A stretch of 6,381 nt of DNA from contig JASIKQ010000543.1 of assembly GCA_030049565.1 (NCBI GenBank), positions 1-6,381 of the forward strand, in the 5' to 3' direction. Each line of letters begins with the position of its first letter. Positions within the stretch are counted from its first letter, which is position 1. Positions 1 through 5,922 of the stretch are shown in pieces. The DNA comes from Candidatus Sulfotelmatobacter sp. Its GTDB lineage: Bacteria; Acidobacteriota; Terriglobia; Terriglobales; Acidobacteriaceae. The position numbers were made by a program, and so were the translations under genes. Below the pieces are notes generated by a model. That model searched no databases and was not told the origin of the DNA. It was given only the letters and a program-made list of their open reading frames with translations.

Positions 1-777
1 ACGATGCCAGGATTGTTTCGCCATGGCTTTGTGCAGCACGCGGCTGACAGGCTGGCTTACGGCAGAGTTTATTTCCGCGGCCAACGGCGGAATGTGGTGA
101 AGAATCGCTTCCACTACTTCGTCGGCCCTTGCGCGTTGAAACGGGTTGCGCCCCGTCATCGCTTCATAACAGACGACGCTAAGCGAAAAAATATCCGAGG
201 CTGGCGACAGCGGCTTGAGCTCCAGCTGCTCGGGAGACATGTACAGCAGAGTACCTTTGTGTGCCCGGGTGGTATGCGCATCAGCCATATGAGCCACGCC
301 GAAATCAATAATCTTCACGGAGTCGTCTTCCATCACGAAGATGTTGCTCGGCTTAAGATCCCGGTGAATCAGGTTCCTTTCGTGCGCCGCCTGCAATCCG
401 CGACAGACCTGAGAAACGATGTCGATCGTCCGCTCTACCGTAAGTCTGTGGCTGGCCTTGCGAATGTAATATTCGAGGGTGGTGCCGGGCAGCAGCGGCA
501 TCACGAAGTATGGTTTCTTCTTGCCTTCTTCCTCGAATTCTCCAATGTCGAAAATTTCAACTATATTTGGATGGCTCATCGACGCGAGCAAATCGCATTC
601 CCGGTAGAACAACTGAAGCGCTGCGGGATCGGGAATATCGAGGATGGTCTTGACCGCGACCTCGCGGCGTACAACCGCATCATAAGCCCGGTAAACCAGG
701 CCCATGCCGCCCTGGCCGAGAATCTGCCTGATCTCGTAACGGCCTGCCAGTTTTTTCGGTGAAGCAGGGATATCCAC
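1..777 (-). CDS. Serine/threonine protein kinase, N-terminal 259 residues (3' end beyond window)
   Basis: This is a bacterial Hanks-type (PknB-like) kinase that phosphorylates Ser/Thr residues of unknown targets. Reading the minus strand gives an unbroken frame with all core motifs: glycine loop GQGGMG (residues 21-26), AVK with catalytic Lys43, helix C Glu60, HRDLKPSN (138-145; Asp140 is the catalytic base), DFG (158-160), SPEQ in place of APE (181-184), and SDIFSL (194-199). The frame leaves the window at residue 259, near the end of the kinase domain, so any transmembrane segment or sensor domain is out of view. No signal peptide or membrane segment precedes the domain. I chose GTG at 777 because it lies 13 codons before the first kinase strand; an in-frame GTG at 792 is possible, and neither has a strong Shine-Dalgarno. 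No partner gene is visible beside it. The family call is firm; the substrate is unknown. Confidence 0.95.
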   Translation of the reverse strand, partial: MDIPASPKKLAGRYEIRQILGQGGMGLVYRAYDAVVRREVAVKTILDIPDPAALQLFYRECDLLASMSHPNIVEIFDIGEFEEEGKKKPYFVMPLLPGTTLEYYIRKASHRLTVERTIDIVSQVCRGLQAAHERNLIHRDLKPSNIFVMEDDSVKIIDFGVAHMADAHTTRAHKGTLLYMSPEQLELKPLSPASDIFSLSVVCYEAMTGRNPFQRARADEVVEAILHHIPPLAAEINSAVSQPVSRVLHKAMAKQSWHR

Positions 778-802
778 AGCGCAGCCCCACACTCTAGAGG
801 CC

Positions 803-840
803 TTAGAATATTAATCGATTTACGTAAAACATTTAGCTTT
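803..840 (-). promoter_or_regulatory. AT-rich upstream region of the kinase with a 10-bp palindrome
   Basis: This is the most AT-rich stretch between the kinase start and the next coding trace. It contains a perfect palindrome TTTACGTAAA (819-828) and, on the minus strand, -10-like words (TAATAT and TATTCT around 806-814). No convincing -35 box is paired with them. A promoter or operator for the kinase is plausible from position and composition only. Confidence 0.25.
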
Positions 841-959
841 TACCTTCACGTACCGTTGACATGCCTCTAACGACCGGTCTCGGATCAGAAGCATGCCCTG
901 AACCGCAGGGCGTGAAGATAGGGCTTCGAGTGCAAAAAATTGCATCTAAGCAGCAGATT

Positions 960-1097
960 ATAGCGGAAGAAGTTATCTCCAGGTCGGACCGTCGTATCGC
1001 GCCCGCTCGAGTCAAGGCCCCCGGCTCCAAATGCCAATCCGTTAGCAGAGTTCCCACCTGCTTGACCGAACGCGGACGGGGTACAGAAGACGTGAAG
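960..1097 (-). pseudogene. Possible N-terminal fragment of an M13-family (neprilysin-like) metallopeptidase
   Basis: A 46-residue stretch on the minus strand reads like the start of an exported M13 peptidase. It has a signal-peptide-like end (FCTPSAFGQ), a short linker, then GLDSSGRDTTVRPGDNFFRY. Family members typically have a G(I/V)D-x-S-x-x-D-x-S-V-(R/K)-P-x-D-(D/N)-F-(F/Y)-x-Y motif at this point, followed by NGxW. Here the match stops dead after FRY (NLLLRC follows) and the frame ends at about 885. No HExxH zinc site follows. No proper start codon and hydrophobic core precede it in the same frame. I read it as a gene fossil. The assignment rests on one motif recognised from memory, so chance similarity is not excluded. 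Confidence 0.35.
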
Positions 1098-1130
1098 GGG
1101 GTGTGCGTGATCACGCCCCCCGCAATCGGC

Positions 1131-1259
1131 CCGCAATATTTCCGCGAGTCTTCTGAGGTAATCAAAGCGGCCGCTGGTGGTCTGCCGGACCGGGCAAAGT
1201 TGGCGGAGATCATGCGCCGCCATGGCCTGACGCCTGCTCCGCCTACAGGAGGTTCTTAG
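1131..1259 (+). pseudogene. Possible C-terminal tail of a cupin-domain protein
   Basis: The last 42 codons before the cytochrome (PQYFRESSEVIKAAAG, then GLPDRAKLAEIMRRHGL, ending TAG at 1257-1259) resemble the C-terminal helices of single-domain cupins. In those proteins a GxPDxxKxAEIxxRYGL-type segment closes the chain. The beta-barrel that should precede it is absent: upstream the frame stays open to an ATG at 861 but encodes no recognisable cupin strands or metal-binding His motif. The stop codon sits one base before the cytochrome ATG, and the next gene's Shine-Dalgarno lies inside this tail, as expected for two genes once in one operon. So this looks like the surviving end of a deleted cupin gene. 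It could instead be a small intact ORF of unknown role. Confidence 0.35.
1247..1252 (+). promoter_or_regulatory. Shine-Dalgarno of the cytochrome gene
   Basis: A perfect AGGAGG lies 8 bases upstream of the ATG at 1261 and fixes that start. It is embedded in the last codons of the upstream cupin-like tail, which implies translation linked to an upstream reading frame in the ancestral arrangement. Confidence 0.85.
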
Positions 1260-1260
1260 G

Positions 1261-2280
1261 ATGCACAGACTTCGAAAAACGCCGGGGTTAGTTTTCGCCG
1301 TGCTCGTGCTCGTTTTGGCCGCGGGGATCACGTTCACAATCGGCTGGCGGCCGTTCATCGGACCGAGGGCGCGCCCTCTTACGGCGCGGAAGTTCGAGAG
1401 CACGCCGGAACGCTTGGCCCGCGGCCGATACCTCGTCCAGAATGTGACGGATTGCATGGGGTGCCATGCGGAACACGACTGGACACTGCACGACGCACCG
1501 ATATTGCCGGGGACGCTGGGCGCAGGGCAGGACATGAATGTTCTTAAGGGTTTCCCTGGAAAGGTGTACGCGCCGAACATCACTCCAAACACCGAAACTG
1601 GCGCGGGCAACTGGAGCGACGATCAACTGGCACGCGCCATCCGCGAGGGCGTCAGTCACGATGGGCGGGCGCTGTTTCCGTTCATGCCGTACCCGGATTT
1701 CCGGGCCATCTCCGACGAAGATCTGGCGTCGATCATCGTGTACTTGCGGTCGCTGCCGCCGGTGCGCAAGCAGCAGCCGACGACCGACCTGATTTTCCCG
1801 GTGAAGTACCTGATCCGCACCGTGCCGGAGCCGTTGGACGCGCCAGTGCTGGAACCCGATGTTTCGACTCCCGAAAAGCGCGGGAAATACCTGGTGACGA
1901 TCGCCGGATGCACGGACTGCCACACCCCGCAGGACGCACACGGGCAGCCGCTACCGGGCCTCGACTTCGGCGGCGGGTTCATTCTTGATGGACCGTGGGG
2001 CCGCGTGGCGAGCGCCAACATTACTCCCGACCCATCGGGAATTTCTTATTACGATCAAGCCATGTTCGTCCAGGTACTTCGCACGGGGTTTGTGGGCGCA
2101 CGGCAGCTCAACCAGATCATGCCTTGGCACGCTTACCGAGGAATGACGGACGAGGACATCGTCGCGATGTACGCCTATCTTAGGACTTTGAAACCAGCGC
2201 GGCACCACGTGGACAACTCAGAGGCGCCGACGTTTTGCAAGGTCTGCCGCCAAACCCATGGAGGTGGAAACCAGAACTAA
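1261..2280 (+). CDS. Membrane-anchored diheme cytochrome c
   Basis: This 339-residue electron-transfer protein should act on the periplasmic side of the inner membrane. An N-terminal hydrophobic stretch (about residues 10-27) follows a basic start and probably acts as an uncleaved anchor. Two class I cytochrome c domains follow. The first has heme motif CMGCH (65-69) with Met142 in FPFMPYPDF as likely distal ligand. The second has CTDCH (217-221) with Met287 in IMPWHAY as likely ligand. Each domain has the usual closing helix (DEDLASIIVYLRSL and DEDIVAMYAYLRTL). The fold and NITP motifs match the diheme cytochromes that accept electrons from alcohol, sugar or aldehyde dehydrogenases. No dehydrogenase is in view, so the donor is unknown. 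The C-terminus carries a third Cys pair, CKVCR (326-330), without the heme-binding His. The gene converges on the minus-strand protease. The family is certain; the specific pathway is not. Confidence 0.92.
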   Translation: MHRLRKTPGLVFAVLVLVLAAGITFTIGWRPFIGPRARPLTARKFESTPERLARGRYLVQNVTDCMGCHAEHDWTLHDAPILPGTLGAGQDMNVLKGFPGKVYAPNITPNTETGAGNWSDDQLARAIREGVSHDGRALFPFMPYPDFRAISDEDLASIIVYLRSLPPVRKQQPTTDLIFPVKYLIRTVPEPLDAPVLEPDVSTPEKRGKYLVTIAGCTDCHTPQDAHGQPLPGLDFGGGFILDGPWGRVASANITPDPSGISYYDQAMFVQVLRTGFVGARQLNQIMPWHAYRGMTDEDIVAMYAYLRTLKPARHHVDNSEAPTFCKVCRQTHGGGNQN

Positions 2281-2285
2281 GCGTG

Positions 2286-2329
2286 GCCGCGACCGTACTC
2301 TTTCCGTCGCTACCAAGACCTTCATCAGT
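2286..2329 (+). repeat. 44-bp inverted repeat, copy A (displaced fragment of the LysR coding sequence)
   Basis: These 44 bases are identical to the reverse complement of 5013-5056, inside the LysR gene. Read on the plus strand in the right frame they encode RDRTLSVATKTFIS, the same peptide and phase as LysR residues 273-286. Identity stops sharply at both ends. The copy begins 6 bases after the cytochrome stop codon. Perfect identity including third codon positions indicates recent duplication rather than an old paralogue. Confidence 0.95.
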
Positions 2330-2332
2330 CAA

Positions 2333-2347
2333 TGGTTTAGCAAACCA
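2333..2347. repeat. Short inverted repeat (hairpin) next to copy A
   Basis: TGGTTT-agc-AAACCA is a perfect 6-bp dyad with a 3-base centre, starting 4 bases after the end of the 44-bp copy. No T-run follows it, so it is not a typical intrinsic terminator for the cytochrome. It may be a weak transcript end or a protein-binding dyad. Confidence 0.5.
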
Positions 2348-2354
2348 GCCGGAA

Positions 2355-2382
2355 ATTTCACACCTGTGATTTCACACCTGTG
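2355..2382 (+). repeat. Tandem 14-bp repeat ATTTCACACCTGTG (two units)
   Basis: Two perfect, directly adjacent 14-base units (2355-2368 and 2369-2382). The junction forms a dyad TGTGA-tt-TCACA. A 19-base segment (2360-2378) recurs exactly at 4480-4498, upstream of the protease, and a related CACCTGTGG pair lies at 4681-4702. No coding function is apparent. Possible roles are binding sites for a regulator or for a recombinase. Confidence 0.85.
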
Positions 2383-2542
2383 GTCTGTCAGTTCTCGGAA
2401 CTCTGGCTTCTTACAACGCCGTTTCCTGCACAGTTTCCGAGTTCTCATGGAAGTTCAGCTTGAATGTAGCCATGAGGGGGAAGGCGAGTTGATGCATTCG
2501 TCGTTCGGTCCGTACGACACGGCGTTGCGCACGGCAGACTGA

Positions 2543-4398
2543 TTACTTCTTCGCCTGCTCTTTCAACAGAGCCACCGAGCGTTTCTCGTCGATGAGGTGA
2601 CGCCTGCCGTCCTCGCTGGTGGTTGCGCCTCGCCTGATGAGATCGATCACTTGCTCCGGGGTCATTGTAGGATCGAGCGCAAGCAGCTTCGCGGCCAGAT
2701 TCGCTACGTTTGGGGATGCTATCGACGTGCCGGACCACCTGATCGTACCGCCGCCTGGAAGATTACTCTCCACTTCATAGCCGTCCGCATCCACCACGAC
2801 CGTGCTGCCATAGCTCGTGAAGCTGGCTTCGTCTCCGGCCTGATTTACCGCTCCCACGGCGATTAAATTGGGAAAACGGAGCCCAGCCGGCACCTCCTGC
2901 GTGAAAGATACATCGCTGTCGTTGTTGCCCGCGGCGGTGACAAAAAGGGTATCCGGCGCGTTCTTGATGGCGCTTTCGACCGCGGCTGCCCAAATGGTAT
3001 AGAGTGCGGCAGCCTGTTTCCTTCGTACTGCCGGATCTGCCTCGTTGCTCGTCTTCGAAAGCCACAATTCGAACTCCTGCGGTTCGTCGCCCCAGCTCAT
3101 ATTCACAACTCGAACGTGCCGCGTCTTGAAATACTCGGAAATCTGTTGGAAGTCGGCCGCAAATCGGCGCGCCCACTCCTCGGTCGGTGGAAATGGGTGT
3201 TTGTCAAGTAGTCATTGAAGCGAATTATGACGATACGCGCAGCCGGATTCCCGCGCACCGCAACCCCGGCCACACCGGTCCCGTGCGCGTAATTACTGGC
3301 TACGTCTGACGTCTCTAATAATTCGTGGATCTCGTCCGGGGTCGACGCGGCCATCGTCTCTCGAAATGCTTTCGCTTTCGGCGAGTCAATCCCCTCATCC
3401 GAGTCATCCTCTCCATTCCAATAGTCGCGAAGCTTAGTCGCATATAGTTGCTGCTGCTTCGCAGTCAGCGGACGGAGCCACGATTGAGATAAATTCCCCT
3501 GGTCATCGTAGGCCAGCCCATGCTCGCCACTGGCGGTGGGAAGCGGGTCGGTGAAAACCTGATCGCCGAATACGGACACATCGACCCCGGTGTCCCAGAC
3601 GCCCACCAGGACCGGCGCCAGCTTCTGGTCGGCTGTAAGTGTCACTTCTCGTGCCGCCCAAATATCTGGTTTTCGCACGTTATGCGCGGCAATATAGCGG
3701 CTCAGCACGTCGGCGCCGGTCGCGTTGAGCCACACAAACTGAAAATAGTTTCTGTAGCCGATCAGCTGCCACGCTTGCAGGGCATCCACGGTGCCCGACT
3801 TTGCCACTGATGGGTCGATCTCCGTCTTGACCTTCCCAATCACGTAAGCCTTGCTAGCAAGCCAGTCGTATTTGAGTTGGGATCTGACAGAATCCTCTAC
3901 CAGAGCCCAGGGCAGGGGATCGATCGCCTCCCGATAGTACTTCGCAAAGGATTTCTCGAAATCCGGGCCGCTGGAACTTTGCGTCTCGATCGCCGCTTTC
4001 AGTACTGCAGACGTGAAAAGTCCAGTCGTCAAACGCGCTGCTGGTTTCTCTTCTTCACCGCGAAGAGACGCTACGGTTTCAAGTGCAGCCTGGTTCTCAT
4101 CGGCAAACTGCTGCGAATCCAGTTTTGCCTGCAAGAGCAATCGCAAGGTCGATTTGTCGTCGATCTCGTAATCGCGAAATGTACTGTCCAAGTCGGCGCG
4201 GACTTTGGAGGCGAATGGATTGAAAGTCGCGTCGTCCGACTGCAGCAGATCAGAAGCCGAGCCCTTCACGGGATAAGTGAATCGTGGCAGATCGGCCTGG
4301 CTCGCAACTTTCTTTTTCCCGCTTGCTTGTGGATAGGAACACGGAGCCAGAAGAATTAGAGCCACAAGGCCGGACACAATACTGTGGCACCTTAGCAT
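2543..4398 (-). pseudogene. Secreted subtilisin-like serine protease (peptidase S8), broken by a one-base deletion
   Basis: Two minus-strand frames together encode one S8 protease. Inserting one base between 3207 and 3208 restores a 618-residue protein (…RFNDY-LDKHPFPPTEEW…), most simply a lost C in an original TACCTTGAC. Start ATG 4398 is chosen because GAGG (4407-4410) lies 8 bases upstream. Residues 1-27 form a signal peptide, and about 28-255 an uncharacterised N-terminal extension. The catalytic domain then follows with Asp269 in VWDTG, His372 in YAHGTGVAG, oxyanion Asn492 in AAGNND and Ser559 in SGTSIASP. All four key residues survive, and codons downstream of the shift keep a clean protease sequence, so the break is recent or an assembly error. 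The Asp-His spacing (103 residues) is long for the family. As written, translation ends at 3103-3105 before Ser559, giving an inactive product. A weak -10 (TAGAAT, 4419-4424) precedes the gene. Confidence 0.9.
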
Positions 4399-4406
4399 GA
4401 GACACA

Positions 4407-4410
4407 CCTC
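4407..4410 (-). promoter_or_regulatory. Shine-Dalgarno of the protease gene
   Basis: GAGG on the minus strand sits 8 bases before ATG 4398. It overlaps an alternative in-frame GTG at 4405-4407, which argues against that GTG and in favour of the ATG. Confidence 0.65.
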
Positions 4411-4479
4411 AAATGGACATTCTAAAACGTGGGCCTACATCTGGGTGTCGGCAGTCTATGCGCGTCAAAAGCTCGTCAG

Positions 4480-4498
4480 ACACCTGTGATTTCACACC
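4480..4498 (+). repeat. 19-bp direct repeat, second copy (ACACCTGTGATTTCACACC)
   Basis: Identical to 2360-2378 and in the same orientation, so the two copies bracket the protease gene. It contains the dyad TGTGA-tt-TCACA. It sits about 80-100 bases upstream of the protease ATG, where it could also serve as an operator. The second tandem unit decays after CACACC at this locus. Confidence 0.9.
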
Positions 4499-4680
4499 GA
4501 GATTGTGTCGGTGCTGGTCTCAGATCCGCCGCTAGTCCTCCGTGATCCGCCTCTTTCTGCAAACTCTTTAAGGGGAGAAGAGATCGTTAGGTAAGGTACG
4601 CGCTTGCACCCCCCGTCCACGCAAGACAGTCTATCGTGTTCGCTTTTTGTTCGTCACACGAGATTCTGTCGAAGGAAAAT

Positions 4681-4702
4681 CACCTGTGGTTCTCACCTGT
4701 GG
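4681..4702 (+). repeat. Pair of CACCTGTGG repeats, 13-base period
   Basis: CACCTGTGG occurs at 4681-4689 and 4694-4702, separated by TTCT. The word and spacing match the tandem repeats at 2355-2382 closely (period 13 here, 14 there). The pair lies about 80-100 bases from the tRNA 3' half. Confidence 0.8.
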
Positions 4703-4781
4703 CGTTTCCGTTTTGCAGGAGTTACGGCGTACTAAAGCGGCCCTCGGCAGCTGGTTAAAGCGTTGTAAGTACTCAAAACCA

Positions 4782-4831
4782 CGGTTCTGAAAAGGCTGGC
4801 GTCGGCGGTTCAACTCCGTCCCTGGCCACCA
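4782..4831 (+). tRNA. tRNA-Phe(GAA) 3' half, truncated: pseudo-tRNA or attachment-site remnant
   Basis: From the anticodon arm to the CCA end this follows canonical tRNA layout. The anticodon stem is CGGTT/GGCTG (three wobble pairs) around loop CTGAAAA (4787-4793, anticodon GAA at 4789-4791). A 5-base variable region GCGTC follows, then T-stem GGCGG/CCGTC around TTCAACT (4804-4820), acceptor strand CCTGGCC (4821-4827), discriminator A, and encoded CCA (4829-4831). The required 5' acceptor strand GGCCAGG is not found upstream. A D-arm-like GCAGCTGGTTAAAGC (4747-4761) preceded by GGCC (4739) is present, but about 19 extra bases separate it from the anticodon arm and only 4 of 7 acceptor pairs would form. 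It is therefore either a tRNA 3' end duplicated by an integrase or a decayed tRNA. It is unlikely to be functional. Confidence 0.55.
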
Positions 4832-4883
4832 TCATCTCAAACAGTTAACGCTCGTTCTCCACCAATGGCGCATGTGCGCAAGA

Positions 4884-4898
4884 CGGCGATGTTCGCCG
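4884..4898 (-). terminator. Weak terminator-like hairpin downstream of the LysR gene
   Basis: CGGCGA-tgt-TCGCCG forms a perfect 6-bp stem with a 3-base loop, about 57 bases beyond the LysR stop codon. On the minus strand it is followed only by TCTTGC, not a real T-run, so termination would be weak. A second dyad (GCGCA-tg-TGCGC, 4868-4879) follows at once. Confidence 0.3.
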
Positions 4899-4955
4899 AA
4901 GCCAACGATACCAACGGGAAAAAGACAACACTTTTCAACATTGCATTTCTTCTTG

Positions 4956-5870
4956 TCATTTCTTTTCCGAGCCTTCTGTCTTTTTCAAATGGTCTGAGAA
5001 TTGGCGCAGGACACTGATGAAGGTCTTGGTAGCGACGGAAAGAGTACGGTCGCGGCGGAAGGCGAGGCCGAGTTCACGCCACTGTTCGACGCCTTGCAGT
5101 TCCACTAGTTTGACCCGGCCGGCCTGCACTTCGTCGCGCGCGAAAGATCCACTAATCAGCGAGATTCCCAGATCGGCGGCGACAAAGCTCTTGATCATGC
5201 CCAGGCTCGGCAGCTCCATCCTGACCTTCAGCTCGGAGTTGTATTCGCGAAACATTTTGTCGAGCAAGCGACGCGTGTGGCCGGTTTTCGGAAGCAGCAA
5301 GGGCTGCTTCACGACGTCGCTGATGTGGGCGGTCTTGAGCTTGGCCAAGGGATTTTGCGGACTCACCATGAGCATGAGCCGGTCACGATAGATGGTCTGG
5401 ATTTTTAAGCTGGGCGATTGAACCGGCAGACTGACGACGCCCACGTCGAGACTGTTGTTTTCGAGTTTTTCGACAATCTTATAGGTGAAGTTGCGATAAA
5501 TGCTGATCTGTACGTCCGGATAGCGGCGGCAGTACTCGCCAAAAACCTCGGGCAAGACATAGAGAGTGGTGGCTTCGTTAGCCCCGACCAGAAGGGTGCC
5601 GCGGGGGGTATGGCCGTGATCGGCGACGGCCACGAGCGATTCGTCGCGCAGCTTTTTCATGCGCAGAGCATAGTCGTGAAAGACCTGACCTGCGGGAGTG
5701 AGTTTCACGGTTTTGCCGGAGCGGTCCAGCAGACGATCGCCGTATTCCTGCTCCAATTGCCGGATTTGCGCGCTCACTGCCGATTGCGAGCGGAAGACTT
5801 TTTCTCCGGCGCGCGAGAAGCTGCCTTGCCGCGCGACCTCAAGAAACGTAATGAGCTGATCGAAGTCCAT
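4956..5870 (-). CDS. LysR-family transcriptional regulator
   Basis: This 304-residue DNA-binding regulator has the normal family length. The winged helix-turn-helix fills residues 1-60 (MDFDQLITFLEVARQGSFSR, SQSAVSAQIRQLE, LTPAG). A linker helix follows (about 60-90). The periplasmic-binding-protein-like effector domain starts at GTLLVGANEATTLYVLPEVF (91-110) and runs to about 295, including the usual DVGVVSLP segment. The effector cannot be read from the sequence. The gene lies 63 bases downstream of gltB on the same strand; B. subtilis GltC shows that LysR proteins can control glutamate synthase, but that link is only inferred here. Its own -10 box gives a very short leader, with no Shine-Dalgarno before ATG 5870. 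Codons 272-286 are duplicated in inverted orientation at 2286-2329. The family is certain; targets are unknown. Confidence 0.95.
   Translation of the reverse strand: MDFDQLITFLEVARQGSFSRAGEKVFRSQSAVSAQIRQLEQEYGDRLLDRSGKTVKLTPAGQVFHDYALRMKKLRDESLVAVADHGHTPRGTLLVGANEATTLYVLPEVFGEYCRRYPDVQISIYRNFTYKIVEKLENNSLDVGVVSLPVQSPSLKIQTIYRDRLMLMVSPQNPLAKLKTAHISDVVKQPLLLPKTGHTRRLLDKMFREYNSELKVRMELPSLGMIKSFVAADLGISLISGSFARDEVQAGRVKLVELQGVEQWRELGLAFRRDRTLSVATKTFISVLRQFSDHLKKTEGSEKK
5013..5056 (-). repeat. 44-bp inverted repeat, copy B (native, inside the LysR gene)
   Basis: This segment encodes LysR residues 272-286 and matches 2286-2329 perfectly in inverted orientation. The LysR frame is intact across it, so this is the donor copy and the one beside the cytochrome is derived. 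The two copies enclose about 2.7 kb containing the protease and the tRNA remnant. Confidence 0.95.
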
Positions 5871-5884
5871 GAGAGTTGTGGGAG

Positions 5885-5890
5885 ATTATA
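5885..5890 (-). promoter_or_regulatory. -10 box (TATAAT) of the LysR gene
   Basis: A perfect TATAAT on the minus strand ends 14 bases before the LysR ATG. Transcription starting 6-8 bases downstream would leave a leader of only about 6-8 bases, which fits the lack of a Shine-Dalgarno. The -35 position (CTGCAC with a 17-base spacer) is poor, suggesting dependence on an activator, or that the match is fortuitous. Confidence 0.45.
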
Positions 5891-5922
5891 GTCAAGCCTG
5901 CGTGCTCGTGCAGTGACTTGGC

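Larger units (their letters stand above)
2281..2542. other. Intergenic region between convergent genes, rich in repeats
   Basis: This 262-base gap separates the cytochrome stop from the protease stop. It holds the 44-bp LysR-derived copy (2286-2329), a hairpin (2333-2347), tandem CACCTGTG repeats (2355-2382) and a small dyad AGTTC-tcg-GAACT (2390-2402). The rest (2403-2542) shows no recognisable gene. A plus-strand frame is open from 2258 to 2542, but beyond the LysR-like piece it looks like no protein I know. Neither convergent gene has a classic T-tailed terminator here. Confidence 0.7.
4399..4955. other. Intergenic region with repeats and a tRNA remnant, no intact gene
   Basis: About 557 bases lie between the protease start and the LysR stop. 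They contain the 19-bp repeat copy (4480-4498), a second CACCTGTGG pair (4681-4702), a truncated tRNA-Phe-like 3' half (4782-4831) and a hairpin (4884-4898). A plus-strand frame ending at TGA 4788-4790 ends in ELRRTKAALGSWLK and KYSKPRF. It looks faintly protein-like and could be the last codons of a lost gene whose end overlaps the tRNA remnant. It has no convincing start and I recognise no family. 4500-4660 shows nothing I can identify. Confidence 0.6.

Noticed and set aside
4..762. Long plus-strand open frame of about 252 codons
   Set aside because: It is the antisense of the kinase. The minus strand encodes the complete set of kinase motifs, and the plus-strand translation resembles no family.
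770..779. DnaA-box-like ATATCCACA
   Set aside because: It is a single near-match lying at the start of the kinase coding sequence, without a cluster or an adjacent AT-rich unwinding element.
856..861. TTGACA as a plus-strand -35 box for the cytochrome operon
   Set aside because: No -10-like sequence lies 16-18 bases downstream; that position reads CTCGGA.
861..1259. Plus-strand 132-codon open frame as one intact gene
   Set aside because: Only the last 43 codons look like protein. The first part shows no family similarity and overlaps the opposing M13-like trace.
885..1610. Minus-strand open frame overlapping the 5' half of the cytochrome gene
   Set aside because: Most of it is antisense to a clear cytochrome c. 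Only the part at 960-1097 carries a plausible independent signal, reported separately as a fragment.
2355..2382. CRISPR-like array
   Set aside because: The two 14-base units are directly adjacent with no spacers, and no cas genes are present.
2417..2479. Small minus-strand ORF starting MATFKLNFHENSE, 20 residues
   Set aside because: It has no ribosome-binding site, no family resemblance, and is too short to separate from chance.
4762..4781. Intron inside a tRNA gene, to explain the extra bases between the D-arm-like and anticodon-arm segments
   Set aside because: Nineteen bases are far too short for a bacterial group I intron, and the acceptor stem would still fail at three of seven pairs.
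4631..4813. Minus-strand 60-codon frame
   Set aside because: It runs across the repeats and into the tRNA remnant on the opposite strand, has no Shine-Dalgarno and no recognisable domain.
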